From: Collimonas silvisoli
GTDB taxonomy: Bacteria; Pseudomonadota; Gammaproteobacteria; Burkholderiales; Burkholderiaceae_D
Length of the DNA stretch: 64,000 nt
NCBI RefSeq assembly: GCF_018305005.1
Contig: NZ_JAGQEG010000022.1
Coordinates: 1-64,000, forward strand
Direction: 5' to 3'
A program made the position numbers and the translations under genes. Below the pieces are notes generated by a model, which saw only the letters and a list, made by a program, of their open reading frames with translations, ran no database searches and was not told the origin of the DNA. Positions 34,515 through 44,151 of this stretch are shown here, piece by piece. Within the stretch, counting starts at the first letter, position 1, and every line of letters begins with the position of its first letter.

Positions 34515-34596
34515 TAGAACTCATTTCATCAATATCCGTGAGTGCGAACGCGGCGTGTGGGAGGTAGTGCAAGGCGCGTCGGGCAGCCAAGGGTGT

Positions 34597-34681
34597 CCCT
34601 TGCAGGGCGCGTTTCCGCTTGCAAGCGGAAACCGTTTCGCAGGCGGACAGCGTGCTGTCCGAATTCCCTGCTACACCCCTT
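34597..34681 (+). repeat. Three-hairpin repeat unit, copy 1 (element A)
   Basis: In order: CCCT-TGC-AGGG, a 10-bp inverted repeat TTTCCGCTTG/CAAGCGGAAA (34612-34631), linker CGTTTCGCAGG, hairpin CGGACAGC-GT-GCTGTCCG (34644-34661), then AATTCCCTGCTACACC. Copies 2 and 3 keep the linkers but change both halves of each stem together. Confidence 0.85.
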
Positions 34682-34798
34682 GGCAAGCGGCGCAACGCAG
34701 CAATACGCCCAAATAACCCGTTCCCGGAGGGTTCATGCCAGAAGAGGCGCTGGCCGCGTTGTGCTCCTTGCCAATAGCTCGCTATTGGACGCGTCGCA

Positions 34799-34882
34799 CC
34801 CTTGCAGGGCGCGTCTGCGCTGGTAGGCGCAGACCGTTACGCAGGCGCACAGCACGCTGTGCGAATTCCCTGCTCCACCCTT
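34799..34882 (+). repeat. Three-hairpin repeat unit, copy 2 (element A)
   Basis: The order is as in copy 1. Hairpin 1 is GTCTGCGC-TGGTAG-GCGCAGAC (34813-34834), linker CGTTACGCAGG, and hairpin 2 CGCACAGC-AC-GCTGTGCG (34846-34863), followed by AATTCCCTGCTCCACC. The whole unit is enclosed by the 18-bp stem 34736-34753/34884-34901. Confidence 0.85.
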
Positions 34883-34978
34883 GCCAGCGCCTCTTCTGGC
34901 AAGAACGCATCTCACGGATATTGATGAAATGAGTTCTAACTTGACCGAAGTTCGAAATTAACCATTCGAAAGAAAATC

Positions 34979-37900
34979 ATGCATACAGCCGCCATAGAAA
35001 GAAAACAGCAAAAGCTGGCAGAGATGGTCGAATTCGCTCGCGATCGCTTGCCGCCGGAAGTGTTTGCACCGATGCAAGCTTTTCTGGTCGAGTATTACTC
35101 GCAGGTGGGGGAAGAGCAGATAGTGAGCCGCGATATCGCCGATTTGTACGGCGCCGCCGTCGCCCATTGGCAGTTTGCGCGGCACTTCGTCAGCGGTGCG
35201 CCGCGGGTGCGCATCTACAATCCGCAGCTCGATGAGCATGGCTGGCAATCCGGCCATAGCGTGATCGAAATCGTCAACGACGATATGCCGTTCCTGGTGG
35301 ATTCGGTGACCACCGAAATCAACCGCCTGGGCCTGACCCTGCATGCGGTGATTCACCCGGTATTCCGTGTTTGGCGCGACGCCAGCGGGCAGGTGGAAAA
35401 AATCCAGCGCGCCAGCGAGAACGCCGGCCAGGATAGCGGACCGGCAGGGCTGGAACCTAGGCTGGAATCGCATATACATATAGAAGTCGACCGCTGTACC
35501 GAGGCCGCCAGGATGGAGGAAATCCTGGCCGCCGTGCTCAAGGTGCTGGGCGATGTCCGCGCCGCGGTGGAGGACTGGCGGCAGATGATGACGGCGGCCA
35601 ATGCCGCCATCGACGATCTGAAACAGCAAGACCATAGCGATGCTGCGTTGCACAGCGAAATTGCCGAGGCGCGCGCCTTCCTCGAATGGATGGTTGACGA
35701 TCATTTCACGTTTCTCGGCTATCGCGATTACGAGCTGCTGGTGCGCGACGGCGAAAACTATCTGCAAGGCGTGGCCGGTTCCGGCCTGGGGGTATTGCGC
35801 GATTCCCTGCGCGCAGCCGACAGCGCCGACATGACCAAGCTGCCGGTCAGCGCGCAGGGCATCATCGACGCCCGTTCGCCGATTTTCATCACCAAGGCGA
35901 ATTCACGCGCCACCGTGCATAGAGCCGGTTATCTCGATTATGTCGGCGTCAAGCGCTACGACGCTGACGGCAAGGTGGTCGGCGAGCGCCGCATCGTCGG
36001 CCTGTACACCTCGACCGCCTACATGGTGCCGACCAGCGAGATCCCGCTGGTGCGGCGCAAGGTGGCGAAGGTGCTGGAGCGCGCCGGTTTCGTCCCCAAA
36101 GGCCATCTGGCAAAGACCTTGGCCACTATCCTGGAGCAATACCCGCGCGACGAACTGTTCCAGGTCAACGAAGACGAATTGTTCGACACCGCCAGCGGCA
36201 TCCTGCGCCTGGAAGAGCGCCAGCGCACCCGTCTGTTTGTCCGGCGCGACGCCTTCGGCCGCTATGTTTCCTGCCTGGTGTTCGTGCCGCGCGACCGTTT
36301 CAACACCGAGCTGCGCGAGCGCATCCAGAGTTTGCTGCTGGAGGCCTTCAACGGCACCGGCATCGAATTCACGCCCTTGCTATCGGAATCGGTGCTGGCG
36401 CGCATTCAGTTCACGGTACGCACCGAACCGGGCAGTGCCGCCGAGATCAATGTCGAGCAGCTGGAAGCGAGTATCGTGCAGGCCACGCGACGCTGGCAAG
36501 ACGATCTGACCGAAGCCTTGCTGGAGCAGCGTGGCGAGGAACAGGGCACGCGGCTGCTGCGCCGCTATGCAGCATCGTTTCCGGCCGGTTTCCGTGAAGA
36601 CTACGCGGCGCGCACCGCAGTGCATGACATCGCCTTGCTGGAAGCCGCGCAGCTGTACAGCGGCCTGGCCATGAGCTTGTACCGGCCGATCGAAGCGGCG
36701 CCAGCCTCGTTGCGCCTGAAGATTTACCGCGCCGGCAAGCCGATGGCTTTGTCGCAGAGTTTGCCGATGCTGGAGCATATGGGCGTCAAGGTGAACGAGG
36801 AACGCCCTTACCGGATCGAGCTGCACGATAGCGAACCGGCCTGGATACACGATTTCGGCATGCAGACCGCGGACGATAGCGAAGTCGAGATAGATCGCAT
36901 CAAGGGCGTATTCGAAGAGGCTTTCGGCCGCGTCTGGAGCGGCGAAGCGGATAATGACGATCTCAACCGGCTGGTGCTGGGGGCGCGTCTGAACTGGCGC
37001 GAAGTCACCATCCTGCGCGCTTATGCACGTTATCTGCGGCAAGTCGGATCGACCTTCAGCAACGCCTATATCGAACAAGCCCTGACCGCCAACCCGGAGA
37101 TCGCGCGCAAGCTGGTAGAGCTGTTCCTGGTGCGCTTTGATCCGGCCCTGGCTAAGGATGCCGGTACAGACGCAAAAGCCAAATCGTTGCTGCAGCAGAC
37201 CGAAGAAGCAATGGACCAGGTGCCGAATCTCGACGAAGACCGGATCCTGCGCCAGTTCCTGGGCGTGATCAGCGCCACCTTGCGCACCAATTATTTTCAG
37301 CGCGGCGCCGACGGCCAGCCGAAACCTTATCTGTCGTTCAAGTTCGATCCGGCCAAAGTGCCGGGGCTGCCCGCACCCAAGCCGATGTTCGAGATCTGGG
37401 TGTATTCACCGCGTTTCGAAGGCGTCCATCTGCGCGGCGGCAAAGTGGCGCGCGGCGGTTTGCGCTGGTCCGACCGGCGTGAGGATTTCCGTACCGAGGT
37501 GTTGGGGCTGGTGAAGGCGCAGATGGTCAAGAATGCGGTGATCGTGCCGGTCGGCTCCAAGGGCGGGTTCGTCCTCAAGAGCGCGCCGCTGGCCGCCGAG
37601 CGCGACGCCTATCTGCGCGAGGGGGTAGCCTGCTACCAGAATTTCCTGCGCGGCCTGCTCGACCTGACCGATAACCTGGCCGACGGCAAGGTGGTGGCGC
37701 CGCCGGACGTGGTGCGCTACGACGGCGACGATCCTTACCTGGTGGTCGCCGCCGACAAGGGCACCGCCAGTTTTTCCGATTACGCCAACGCGATTTCAGC
37801 CGAATACGGCTTCTGGCTGGGCGACGCCTTCGCCTCCGGCGGCTCGGTCGGTTATGACCATAAGAAGATGGGGATTACCGCGCGCGGCGCATGGGAAGCG

Positions 37901-39853
37901 GTGAAACGCCATTTCCGCGAAACCGGAGTGAATACCCAGGAGCAGGATTTTACGGTGGTCGGCATCGGCGACATGTCCGGCGACGTGTTCGGCAACGGCA
38001 TGCTGTTGTCACGCCACATCAAGCTGGTGGCGGGCTTTGACCATCGCCATATTTTCCTCGATCCGGATCCGGACCCGGAGACCAGCTTCGCCGAGCGCGA
38101 GCGTTTGTTTGCCTTGCCGCGCTCCAGCTGGGCCGATTACAACCGCAACCTGATCTCGGACGGCGGCGGAATCTATGCGCGCAGCCTCAAGACGATTGCG
38201 CTGACGCCGCAAGTGCAAGCAGCGCTGGGCGTGAGCGCCAGCGAGCTGGCGCCGGCGGAATTGATACGCGCGATCCTGCTGGCGCCGGTCGATCTGCTTT
38301 ACAACGGCGGCATCGGCACCTACATCAAGGCCAGCCGCGAAAGCCACGCCCAGGTCGGCGACCGCAGCAACGATGCGATCCGCGTCAACGGCGCCGAACT
38401 CAATTGCAAGGTGGTGGCCGAAGGCGGCAACCTCGGCTGCACCCAGTTCGGCCGTATCGAGTTTGCGCAAAAAGGCGGCCGTATCTGCACCGATGCTATC
38501 GATAATTCGGCCGGCGTCGATTGCTCCGATCACGAAGTCAATATCAAGATCATGCTCGGCCTGATCGTCAGTGACGGCGAAATGACCGAGAAACAGCGTA
38601 ACAAGCTGCTGGCGGAAATGACCGAAGAGGTCGGACTGCAGGTGCTGACCGATAACTACTACCAGACCCAGGCGCTGTCGGTGGCGGGGCGCCGCGCCGC
38701 CAGCCTGCTGGAACCGGAAGCGCGTCTGATCCGCTTCCTTGAGCGTGCCGGCCGGCTCGACCGCGCGGTTGAATTCCTGCCGTCGGAAGACGAGTGTGCC
38801 GAGCGCAAGACCGCCAAGCAAGGACTTGCCGCGCCGGAACGCGCGGTGCTGATGGCGTATAACAAGATGTGGCTGTATGAAGAATTGCTGGCATCCGATT
38901 TGCCCGCAGACCCGTTTATCGCCAGCTCGCTGGCTTCCTATTTTCCGCAGCCGCTGCGTGAACGCTTTCCCGACGCCATGCGGCGTCATCCTCTGGCGCG
39001 CGAGATTATCTCCACCTATCTGGTGAATACGCTGACCAACCGGGTCGGCGCCACCTTTGTCCATCAAATGGCCGATGAGAGCGGCGCCAGCCCGACCGAT
39101 GTGCTGCGCGCCATCGTGATTGCGCGCGAGGTGTTCGGTTTCGAGGAAATCTGGCAAGACATCGATGCTCTCGACAACGTGGTGCCGGATGCCTTGCAGG
39201 CGCAAATGTTTGTCGATGTCGGCGGCCTGATCGAGCAAGCCAGTTTCTGGTTCTTGCATCGTCATGGGCAAGAAGCTTCGATTGAAGCCACCGTGGCACG
39301 CTTCCGCCAGGCCGCCGATCAGTTGGGGCCGCAACTGGTCTCGTTGCTGGCGGCCAGCGACGCCGATGCGCTCAAGGCAAAACGCGATGCGCTGATACAG
39401 GCCGGCGTCTCCCAGCAACTGGCGCGCCGGGTTGCCAGCGCCGAGCTGATCGGTGCGGTGCTGGATATCGCCGAAGTGGCGGCATCGACCGGGCGCAGCC
39501 TGGAGCTGGTGGCGGCGGTCTATTTTGCGCTGGACGTCAACCTGAACTTCGGCTGGATGCGCGAACGGGTTGGCGCACTGCCGGTCGACTCGCATTGGCA
39601 GACTCTGGCGCGCACCGCCTTGCAGAGCGATCTGACCGGTTTGCAGCGCGCTTTGACGGCCAAGGTGATTCAGTTGTCGCCGGCGCTGGAACTGTCGCAG
39701 GAAATGATCGAGGTCTGGCAGACCGTCAGCCGGGCGCCGCTGGAACGCTATCGCCGCTTGCAGACCGATTTTCAGATGGGCGGCAATGTCGATCTGGCGA
39801 TGCTGTCGGTGGCGGCGCGCGAGATGCGGGCAATTGACTCTGTTACCAGCTGA
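34979..39853 (+). CDS. gdhB: NAD-specific glutamate dehydrogenase, large (180 kDa) type
   Basis: The 1624-residue length is diagnostic of the L_180 class of NAD-dependent glutamate dehydrogenase. N-terminal ACT-like regulatory segments are followed by the catalytic core around residues 810-1130: GGKVARGGLRWSDRREDFRTE, KNAVIVPVGSKGGF and GIGDMSGDVFGNGML. The helical C-terminal domain follows. The enzyme deaminates glutamate to 2-oxoglutarate for catabolism and is usually allosterically controlled. It starts 41 bp after element A, which may therefore lie in its promoter or leader; no strong Shine-Dalgarno sequence is seen. The symbol follows common usage for this class. Confidence 0.93.
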   Translation: MHTAAIERKQQKLAEMVEFARDRLPPEVFAPMQAFLVEYYSQVGEEQIVSRDIADLYGAAVAHWQFARHFVSGAPRVRIYNPQLDEHGWQSGHSVIEIVNDDMPFLVDSVTTEINRLGLTLHAVIHPVFRVWRDASGQVEKIQRASENAGQDSGPAGLEPRLESHIHIEVDRCTEAARMEEILAAVLKVLGDVRAAVEDWRQMMTAANAAIDDLKQQDHSDAALHSEIAEARAFLEWMVDDHFTFLGYRDYELLVRDGENYLQGVAGSGLGVLRDSLRAADSADMTKLPVSAQGIIDARSPIFITKANSRATVHRAGYLDYVGVKRYDADGKVVGERRIVGLYTSTAYMVPTSEIPLVRRKVAKVLERAGFVPKGHLAKTLATILEQYPRDELFQVNEDELFDTASGILRLEERQRTRLFVRRDAFGRYVSCLVFVPRDRFNTELRERIQSLLLEAFNGTGIEFTPLLSESVLARIQFTVRTEPGSAAEINVEQLEASIVQATRRWQDDLTEALLEQRGEEQGTRLLRRYAASFPAGFREDYAARTAVHDIALLEAAQLYSGLAMSLYRPIEAAPASLRLKIYRAGKPMALSQSLPMLEHMGVKVNEERPYRIELHDSEPAWIHDFGMQTADDSEVEIDRIKGVFEEAFGRVWSGEADNDDLNRLVLGARLNWREVTILRAYARYLRQVGSTFSNAYIEQALTANPEIARKLVELFLVRFDPALAKDAGTDAKAKSLLQQTEEAMDQVPNLDEDRILRQFLGVISATLRTNYFQRGADGQPKPYLSFKFDPAKVPGLPAPKPMFEIWVYSPRFEGVHLRGGKVARGGLRWSDRREDFRTEVLGLVKAQMVKNAVIVPVGSKGGFVLKSAPLAAERDAYLREGVACYQNFLRGLLDLTDNLADGKVVAPPDVVRYDGDDPYLVVAADKGTASFSDYANAISAEYGFWLGDAFASGGSVGYDHKKMGITARGAWEAVKRHFRETGVNTQEQDFTVVGIGDMSGDVFGNGMLLSRHIKLVAGFDHRHIFLDPDPDPETSFAERERLFALPRSSWADYNRNLISDGGGIYARSLKTIALTPQVQAALGVSASELAPAELIRAILLAPVDLLYNGGIGTYIKASRESHAQVGDRSNDAIRVNGAELNCKVVAEGGNLGCTQFGRIEFAQKGGRICTDAIDNSAGVDCSDHEVNIKIMLGLIVSDGEMTEKQRNKLLAEMTEEVGLQVLTDNYYQTQALSVAGRRAASLLEPEARLIRFLERAGRLDRAVEFLPSEDECAERKTAKQGLAAPERAVLMAYNKMWLYEELLASDLPADPFIASSLASYFPQPLRERFPDAMRRHPLAREIISTYLVNTLTNRVGATFVHQMADESGASPTDVLRAIVIAREVFGFEEIWQDIDALDNVVPDALQAQMFVDVGGLIEQASFWFLHRHGQEASIEATVARFRQAADQLGPQLVSLLAASDADALKAKRDALIQAGVSQQLARRVASAELIGAVLDIAEVAASTGRSLELVAAVYFALDVNLNFGWMRERVGALPVDSHWQTLARTALQSDLTGLQRALTAKVIQLSPALELSQEMIEVWQTVSRAPLERYRRLQTDFQMGGNVDLAMLSVAAREMRAIDSVTS

Positions 39854-39918
39854 TCGCAGGGCGGGCAGGTAGGTAGTGCCTGCGCAATGCCCACTCTACC
39901 AGGCGGAAAGGCAAGGCC

Positions 39919-40695
39919 ATGCATACCATTTCATTCGACACCGACGGGGCCATCTGCACCATTACCATGACGCGGCCAGAGAAGCGCAACGCCGTCGATC
40001 GCCCCATGGCCGAGGAATTGCGCCTGGCATTTGAACGGTTTGAAAACGAGCCGGCGCTGAGGGTGGCGGTGCTGACCGGCGCCGGCGGTCATTTCTGCGC
40101 CGGCGCCGATATGAGCGCTGTCGGCGATCCGGCCTTGCGTAACGAATTGACCGCCGATGGCAGCGGCAGCGGTCCGATGGGGCCGAGCCGGATGGCGTTG
40201 TCGAAACCGTTGATTGCCGCGATCAGCGGCAGCGCCGTGGCCGGCGGACTGGAGCTGGCTCTGCTGGCCGATCTGCGGGTGGCTGACGAGGACGCGGTAT
40301 TTGGCGTGTTTTGCCGGCGCTGGGGAGTGCCGCTGATAGATGGCGGGACGGTGCGTTTGCCGCGCTTGATCGGCATGGGCCGCGCGCTGGACCTGATCCT
40401 GACCGGACGCCCGGTGCCGGCCGAGGAAGCCTTGGCCTTCGGCCTGGTCAATCGCATCACGCCGCCAGGCGGCGCGCTGGCGGCGGCGCAGGAGCTAGCG
40501 CGCCTGATCGCCGCTTTTCCGCAGCAATGCATGCTGGCCGATCGCCGTTCCGCGTACGAGCAATGGAATTTGCCGCTGGCCGAGGCGTTGCGCCGGGAAG
40601 GCGCGCAAGGGGCGCCGATCGTGTTTGCCGAAGGTGAGGCAGGTGCTGCCAGATTCACCCTCGGCGCCGGCCGCCACGGCCGTTTCGAAGACTGA
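39919..40695 (+). CDS. Enoyl-CoA hydratase/isomerase-family (crotonase) protein with altered active site
   Basis: The 258-residue crotonase fold has the oxyanion-hole segments HFCAGADMSAV and ISGSAVAGGLELALLADLR. In classical hydratases two glutamates act: the first, in GGLEL, is present. The second normally sits in FGxPE; here the sequence reads FGVFCRRWG, with Cys in its place. The enzyme may be an isomerase, hydrolase or decarboxylase-like member, or act with one Glu. AGGCGGAAAGG precedes the ATG. It follows the glutamate dehydrogenase gene by 65 bp. Confidence 0.85.
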   Translation: MHTISFDTDGAICTITMTRPEKRNAVDRPMAEELRLAFERFENEPALRVAVLTGAGGHFCAGADMSAVGDPALRNELTADGSGSGPMGPSRMALSKPLIAAISGSAVAGGLELALLADLRVADEDAVFGVFCRRWGVPLIDGGTVRLPRLIGMGRALDLILTGRPVPAEEALAFGLVNRITPPGGALAAAQELARLIAAFPQQCMLADRRSAYEQWNLPLAEALRREGAQGAPIVFAEGEAGAARFTLGAGRHGRFED

Positions 40696-40968
40696 TCCGT
40701 CTTTATTTTTCAATTCAAACCAGCGCAAGGCCGGATGCCAGCTATACGGCCGTCTTACCGGCGCGACGCCAACTGTTGTCACTCCAACTCCGCGCTGTTT
40801 CACCTCCGCTGGTGAACCACTTTGCGTGACAGAGCTCGCCTGAGAAAAACCAAGGAAACTTGACTGAGGTCAATGCCGTGCTCCATCTGAGGTGGCTAAG
40901 ATGGCATCAAGCTGAAGCAACGCAAGAGGCGCTGCTGGAGCAGATAACAACCGACAACAGGAGGAGCA

Positions 40969-42735
40969 ATGGCAGCAGTGATATCTGAATCGAAGGTGGC
41001 CGCAGCATCAAGCACGACTGCCGACGATACGCTCAAGCGCAAGAGCCGGGAAGCAGGCGTGGTGTCGGGCGGGCATCTGGTGGCGCGCGCCTTGAAGAAC
41101 GAGGGCGTGGACACGATTTTCACCTTGTGCGGCGGCCACATCATCGATATCTACGATGGCTGCATCGATGAAGGCATCCGCATCATCGACGTGCGGCATG
41201 AACAAGTCGCGGCCCACGCAGCCGACGGCTATGCACGGCAGACCGGGAAACTGGGCGTGGTGGTGACCACGGCCGGGCCGGGCTGCACCAATGCCGTGAC
41301 CGGCATCGCGACCGCATTCCGCTCCGAAAGCCCGGTGTTGCATATCGGCGGCCAGGGCGGCATTACCCAGCACATGATGGGGTCGCTGCAGGATCTGCCG
41401 CATACCGAGATGATGCGGCCGATCACCAAATTCTCCGAAGGCGTGCGTTCTACCGAACGCGTGGCCGATATGGTGTCGATGGCAATCCGCGCCTGCTTTG
41501 CCGGCGCTCCCGGCCCGGCCTATCTGGAAATCCCGCGCGATGTGCTGGACCGTGAAATCGACATCGGCAAAGCGGTGATTCCGGCGGCCGGCCAATACCG
41601 CGCCTCGGTCAAATCCCTGGGCGACGTCGCCGACATCGAGAAGCTGGCGGATATTCTGGTGCAGGCGGAGCGCCCGGTGGTGCTGTACGGCGGCCAGGTC
41701 TGGTCATCCCGCGGCCACAGGGAAGCGATCGACCTGGTGCGCGGCCTGGATATTCCGGCCTATTTCAACGGCGCCTCGCGTGGTTTGCTGCCGCCCGGCG
41801 ACCCGCATCATTTCGACCGCACCCGGCGCGAGGGTTTCGATAAGGCCGATGTGATCCTGATCGTCGGCACGCCGTTCGATTTCCGCATGGGCTACGGCAA
41901 ACGTTTGGGCTTGAATGCCAAAGTGATCCAGATCGACCAGGACTATCGCACCGTCGGCAAGAACCGCGACATCAGCTTGGGGCTGGTGGGCGACCCGGGC
42001 ACCATCCTGGGCGCGGTCTTGCAAGCGGCCAGCGGCCGCATCAACAAGAGCGCGCAAGAAAAGCGGCGGGCCTGGATGAAACAATTGCAACTGCAGGAAG
42101 CGATTGCCACCGAGAAGCTGATGCCCTTGTTCAAATCGAACAGCGCGCCGATCCATCCCTACCGCGTGGCCTATGAAATCAACGAATTCCTGAACGACGA
42201 CACGATCTATATCGGCGACGGCGGCGATGTGGTGACGATCTCGGCGCAAGCGGTACGGCCGCGCAATCCGGGCCAATGGATGGATCCGGGCGCCTTGGGC
42301 AGCCTGGGCGTGGGCACCGGTTTTGCGATTGCGGCGGGGCTGGCCAATCCGGAGAAGGAAGTGATGTGCTACTACGGCGACGGCGCCTTCAGCATGACCT
42401 CGTTCGACATGGAAACGGCGAATCGCTTCGGCGTGCCGTACATCGCGGTGATCGGCAACAACTCGGCGATGAACCAGATCCGTTACGGCCAGCTGGCGAA
42501 GTACGGCGAGGAGCGCGGCAACGTCGGCAATCTGCTGAGCGACATCCCTTACGGCAAGTTTGCCGAGATGCTGGGCGGCCATGGCGAAGAGGTGCGCGAT
42601 CCGGCGCAGATTGCCGGCGCCTTGCAACGGGCGCGGGAGGCGGTGCGCAAGACGCGGCGTTGTGCGGTGGTCAATATCTGGGTCGATCCTGCGGTGTACG
42701 CCCCGGGGACCATGGCGCAGACCATGTACAAATAA
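40969..42735 (+). CDS. ThDP-dependent acyl-CoA lyase/decarboxylase (acetolactate synthase-like) of the oxalate locus
   Basis: The three ThDP-enzyme domains are visible. The Pyr domain has VRHEQVAAHAADGYAR with the cofactor-activating Glu and TTAGPGCTNAVTG. The central domain is around residues 215-350. The PP domain has YYGDGAFSMTSFDMETANRF..NNS (GDG...NN metal/ThDP motif). The N-terminus has a 30-residue extension. It is closer in style to acetolactate synthase/2-hydroxyacyl-CoA lyase than to classical oxalyl-CoA decarboxylase, whose N-terminal motifs are missing. GGAGGAG precedes the ATG. Position before two frc genes suggests that it produces or cleaves formyl-CoA. Confidence 0.8.
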   Translation: MAAVISESKVAAASSTTADDTLKRKSREAGVVSGGHLVARALKNEGVDTIFTLCGGHIIDIYDGCIDEGIRIIDVRHEQVAAHAADGYARQTGKLGVVVTTAGPGCTNAVTGIATAFRSESPVLHIGGQGGITQHMMGSLQDLPHTEMMRPITKFSEGVRSTERVADMVSMAIRACFAGAPGPAYLEIPRDVLDREIDIGKAVIPAAGQYRASVKSLGDVADIEKLADILVQAERPVVLYGGQVWSSRGHREAIDLVRGLDIPAYFNGASRGLLPPGDPHHFDRTRREGFDKADVILIVGTPFDFRMGYGKRLGLNAKVIQIDQDYRTVGKNRDISLGLVGDPGTILGAVLQAASGRINKSAQEKRRAWMKQLQLQEAIATEKLMPLFKSNSAPIHPYRVAYEINEFLNDDTIYIGDGGDVVTISAQAVRPRNPGQWMDPGALGSLGVGTGFAIAAGLANPEKEVMCYYGDGAFSMTSFDMETANRFGVPYIAVIGNNSAMNQIRYGQLAKYGEERGNVGNLLSDIPYGKFAEMLGGHGEEVRDPAQIAGALQRAREAVRKTRRCAVVNIWVDPAVYAPGTMAQTMYK

Positions 42736-42777
42736 GCCAGTAAAAAATTCGATCAAGTTGAACAGGAGATTTGAAAA

Positions 42778-44045
42778 TGACTACGGAAACAAGCAAGGCA
42801 AAACCACTGGACGGCATCCGCATCATCGACTTTACACACGTACAGGCCGGCCCCGCATGCACGCAAATGCTGGCATGGTTTGGCGCTGACGTGATCAAGG
42901 TCGAGCGGCCCGGTTCCGGCGACGTCACACGCTCGCAACTGCGCGACATCCCGGATGTCGACGCCCTGTATTTCACCATGTTGAACAGCAACAAGAGATC
43001 GCTCACGCTCGATACCAAAAAGCCGGAAGGCAAGCTGGTGCTGGAAAAGCTGATCAAGGAATCCGATGTACTGGTTGAAAACTTCGGACCGGGTGCGCTC
43101 GACCGCATGGGTTTTTCCTGGGAGCGCATCAATGAACTCAATCCAAAGATGATCGTCGCCTCCGTCAAAGGTTTCAGCGACGGCCATCACTACGACGATT
43201 TGAAGGTCTACGAAAACGTCGCCCAATGCGCCGGCGGCGCTGCTTCCACCACCGGTTTCTGGGACGGCCCGCCCACCGTCAGCGCCGCCGCCCTGGGCGA
43301 TAGCAATACCGGCATGCATCTGGCGATCGGCATTCTTACCGCGCTGATCGGGCGCGACAAGAGCGGTAAAGGGCAGCGCGTCGCGGTGTCGATGCAGGAT
43401 AGCGTCTTGAATCTGTGCCGGGTCAAATTGCGCGATCAGCAACGCCTGGACCGGCTCGGCTTTTTGGAAGAATATCCGCAATACCCGCACGGCACATTCA
43501 GCGATGTCGTGCCGCGCGGCGGCAATGCCGGCGGTGGCGGCCAGCCAGGCTGGGTGCTCAAGTGCAAGGGTTGGGAAAACGATCCGAATGCGTATATCTA
43601 CTTCACCATCCAGGGCCATGCCTGGGCGCCTATCTGCAAGGCGATCGGCAAGGATGAATGGATAGACGATCCGGCCTACAACACGCCGAAAGCGCGCCAG
43701 CCGCATATCACCGAAATTTTCGACACGATAGAAGTGTGGCTGAAGGACAAGACCAAGTTTGAAGCGGTCGATATCCTGCGCAAATTCGACATTCCTTGCT
43801 CACCGGTGCTGACCATGAAAGAACTGGCCAACGATCCTTCGCTGCGCGCCAGCGGCACCATTACCGAGGTCGATCACAAGGAGCGCGGCAAGTATCTGAC
43901 GGTCGGCAGCCCGATCAAGTTCTCCGATCTGACGCCGGAAATTACCGGATCGCCATTGCTGGGCGAACACACCGACGAGGTGCTGGCGAGCCTGGGCTAC
44001 AGCGCCGGCCAGATTGCGGAATTGCACAGTGCGCAAGCGGTCTGA
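42778..44045 (+). CDS. frc: Formyl-CoA:oxalate CoA-transferase, copy 1 (CaiB/BaiF family III)
   Basis: Strong resemblance to Frc over the full length: [60 protein letters not shown]-like segment, catalytic Asp in [10 protein letters not shown], and the glycine loop [12 protein letters not shown]. Frc moves CoA from formyl-CoA to oxalate, making oxalyl-CoA for decarboxylation. I use ATG 42778; an ACAGGAGATTT leader precedes it and is shared with the second copy. It lies 42 bp after the ThDP gene. Confidence 0.9.
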
Positions 44046-44151
44046 GGCTGGCAGCATGATGGGTGGATAATCGTCCAGATGGCGATAGCCGGCGTCCGCC
44101 CAGGGCGCCGTTTTTACATGAAAAGCGCTTTATCAATACAGGAGCAAGGAT

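Larger units (their letters stand above)
34515..34938. mobile_element. MITE-like non-coding element A with 26-bp terminal inverted repeats and TA flanks
   Basis: The left end 34517-34542 starts GAACTCATTTCATCAATATC; the right end 34911-34936 is its exact reverse complement. Both ends are flanked by TA (34515-34516, 34937-34938), suggesting a TA target duplication. The interior has no convincing gene. It holds two ~84-bp hairpin units (34597-34681 and 34799-34882) and an 18-bp long-range stem (34736-34753 with 34884-34901) that encloses the second unit. A hairpin CCAATAGC-TC-GCTATTGG lies at 34771-34788. The ends resemble IS5-type or Tc1/IS630-type termini only in general style. Confidence 0.85.

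Noticed and set aside
34453-34932. Several short frames inside element A
   Set aside because: They read through the hairpin units, with repetitive composition and no start signals.
38009-39595. Long open frame (528 codons) antisense to glutamate dehydrogenase
   Set aside because: It mirrors a GC-rich gene with strong codon bias; no start signal, no recognisable domain.
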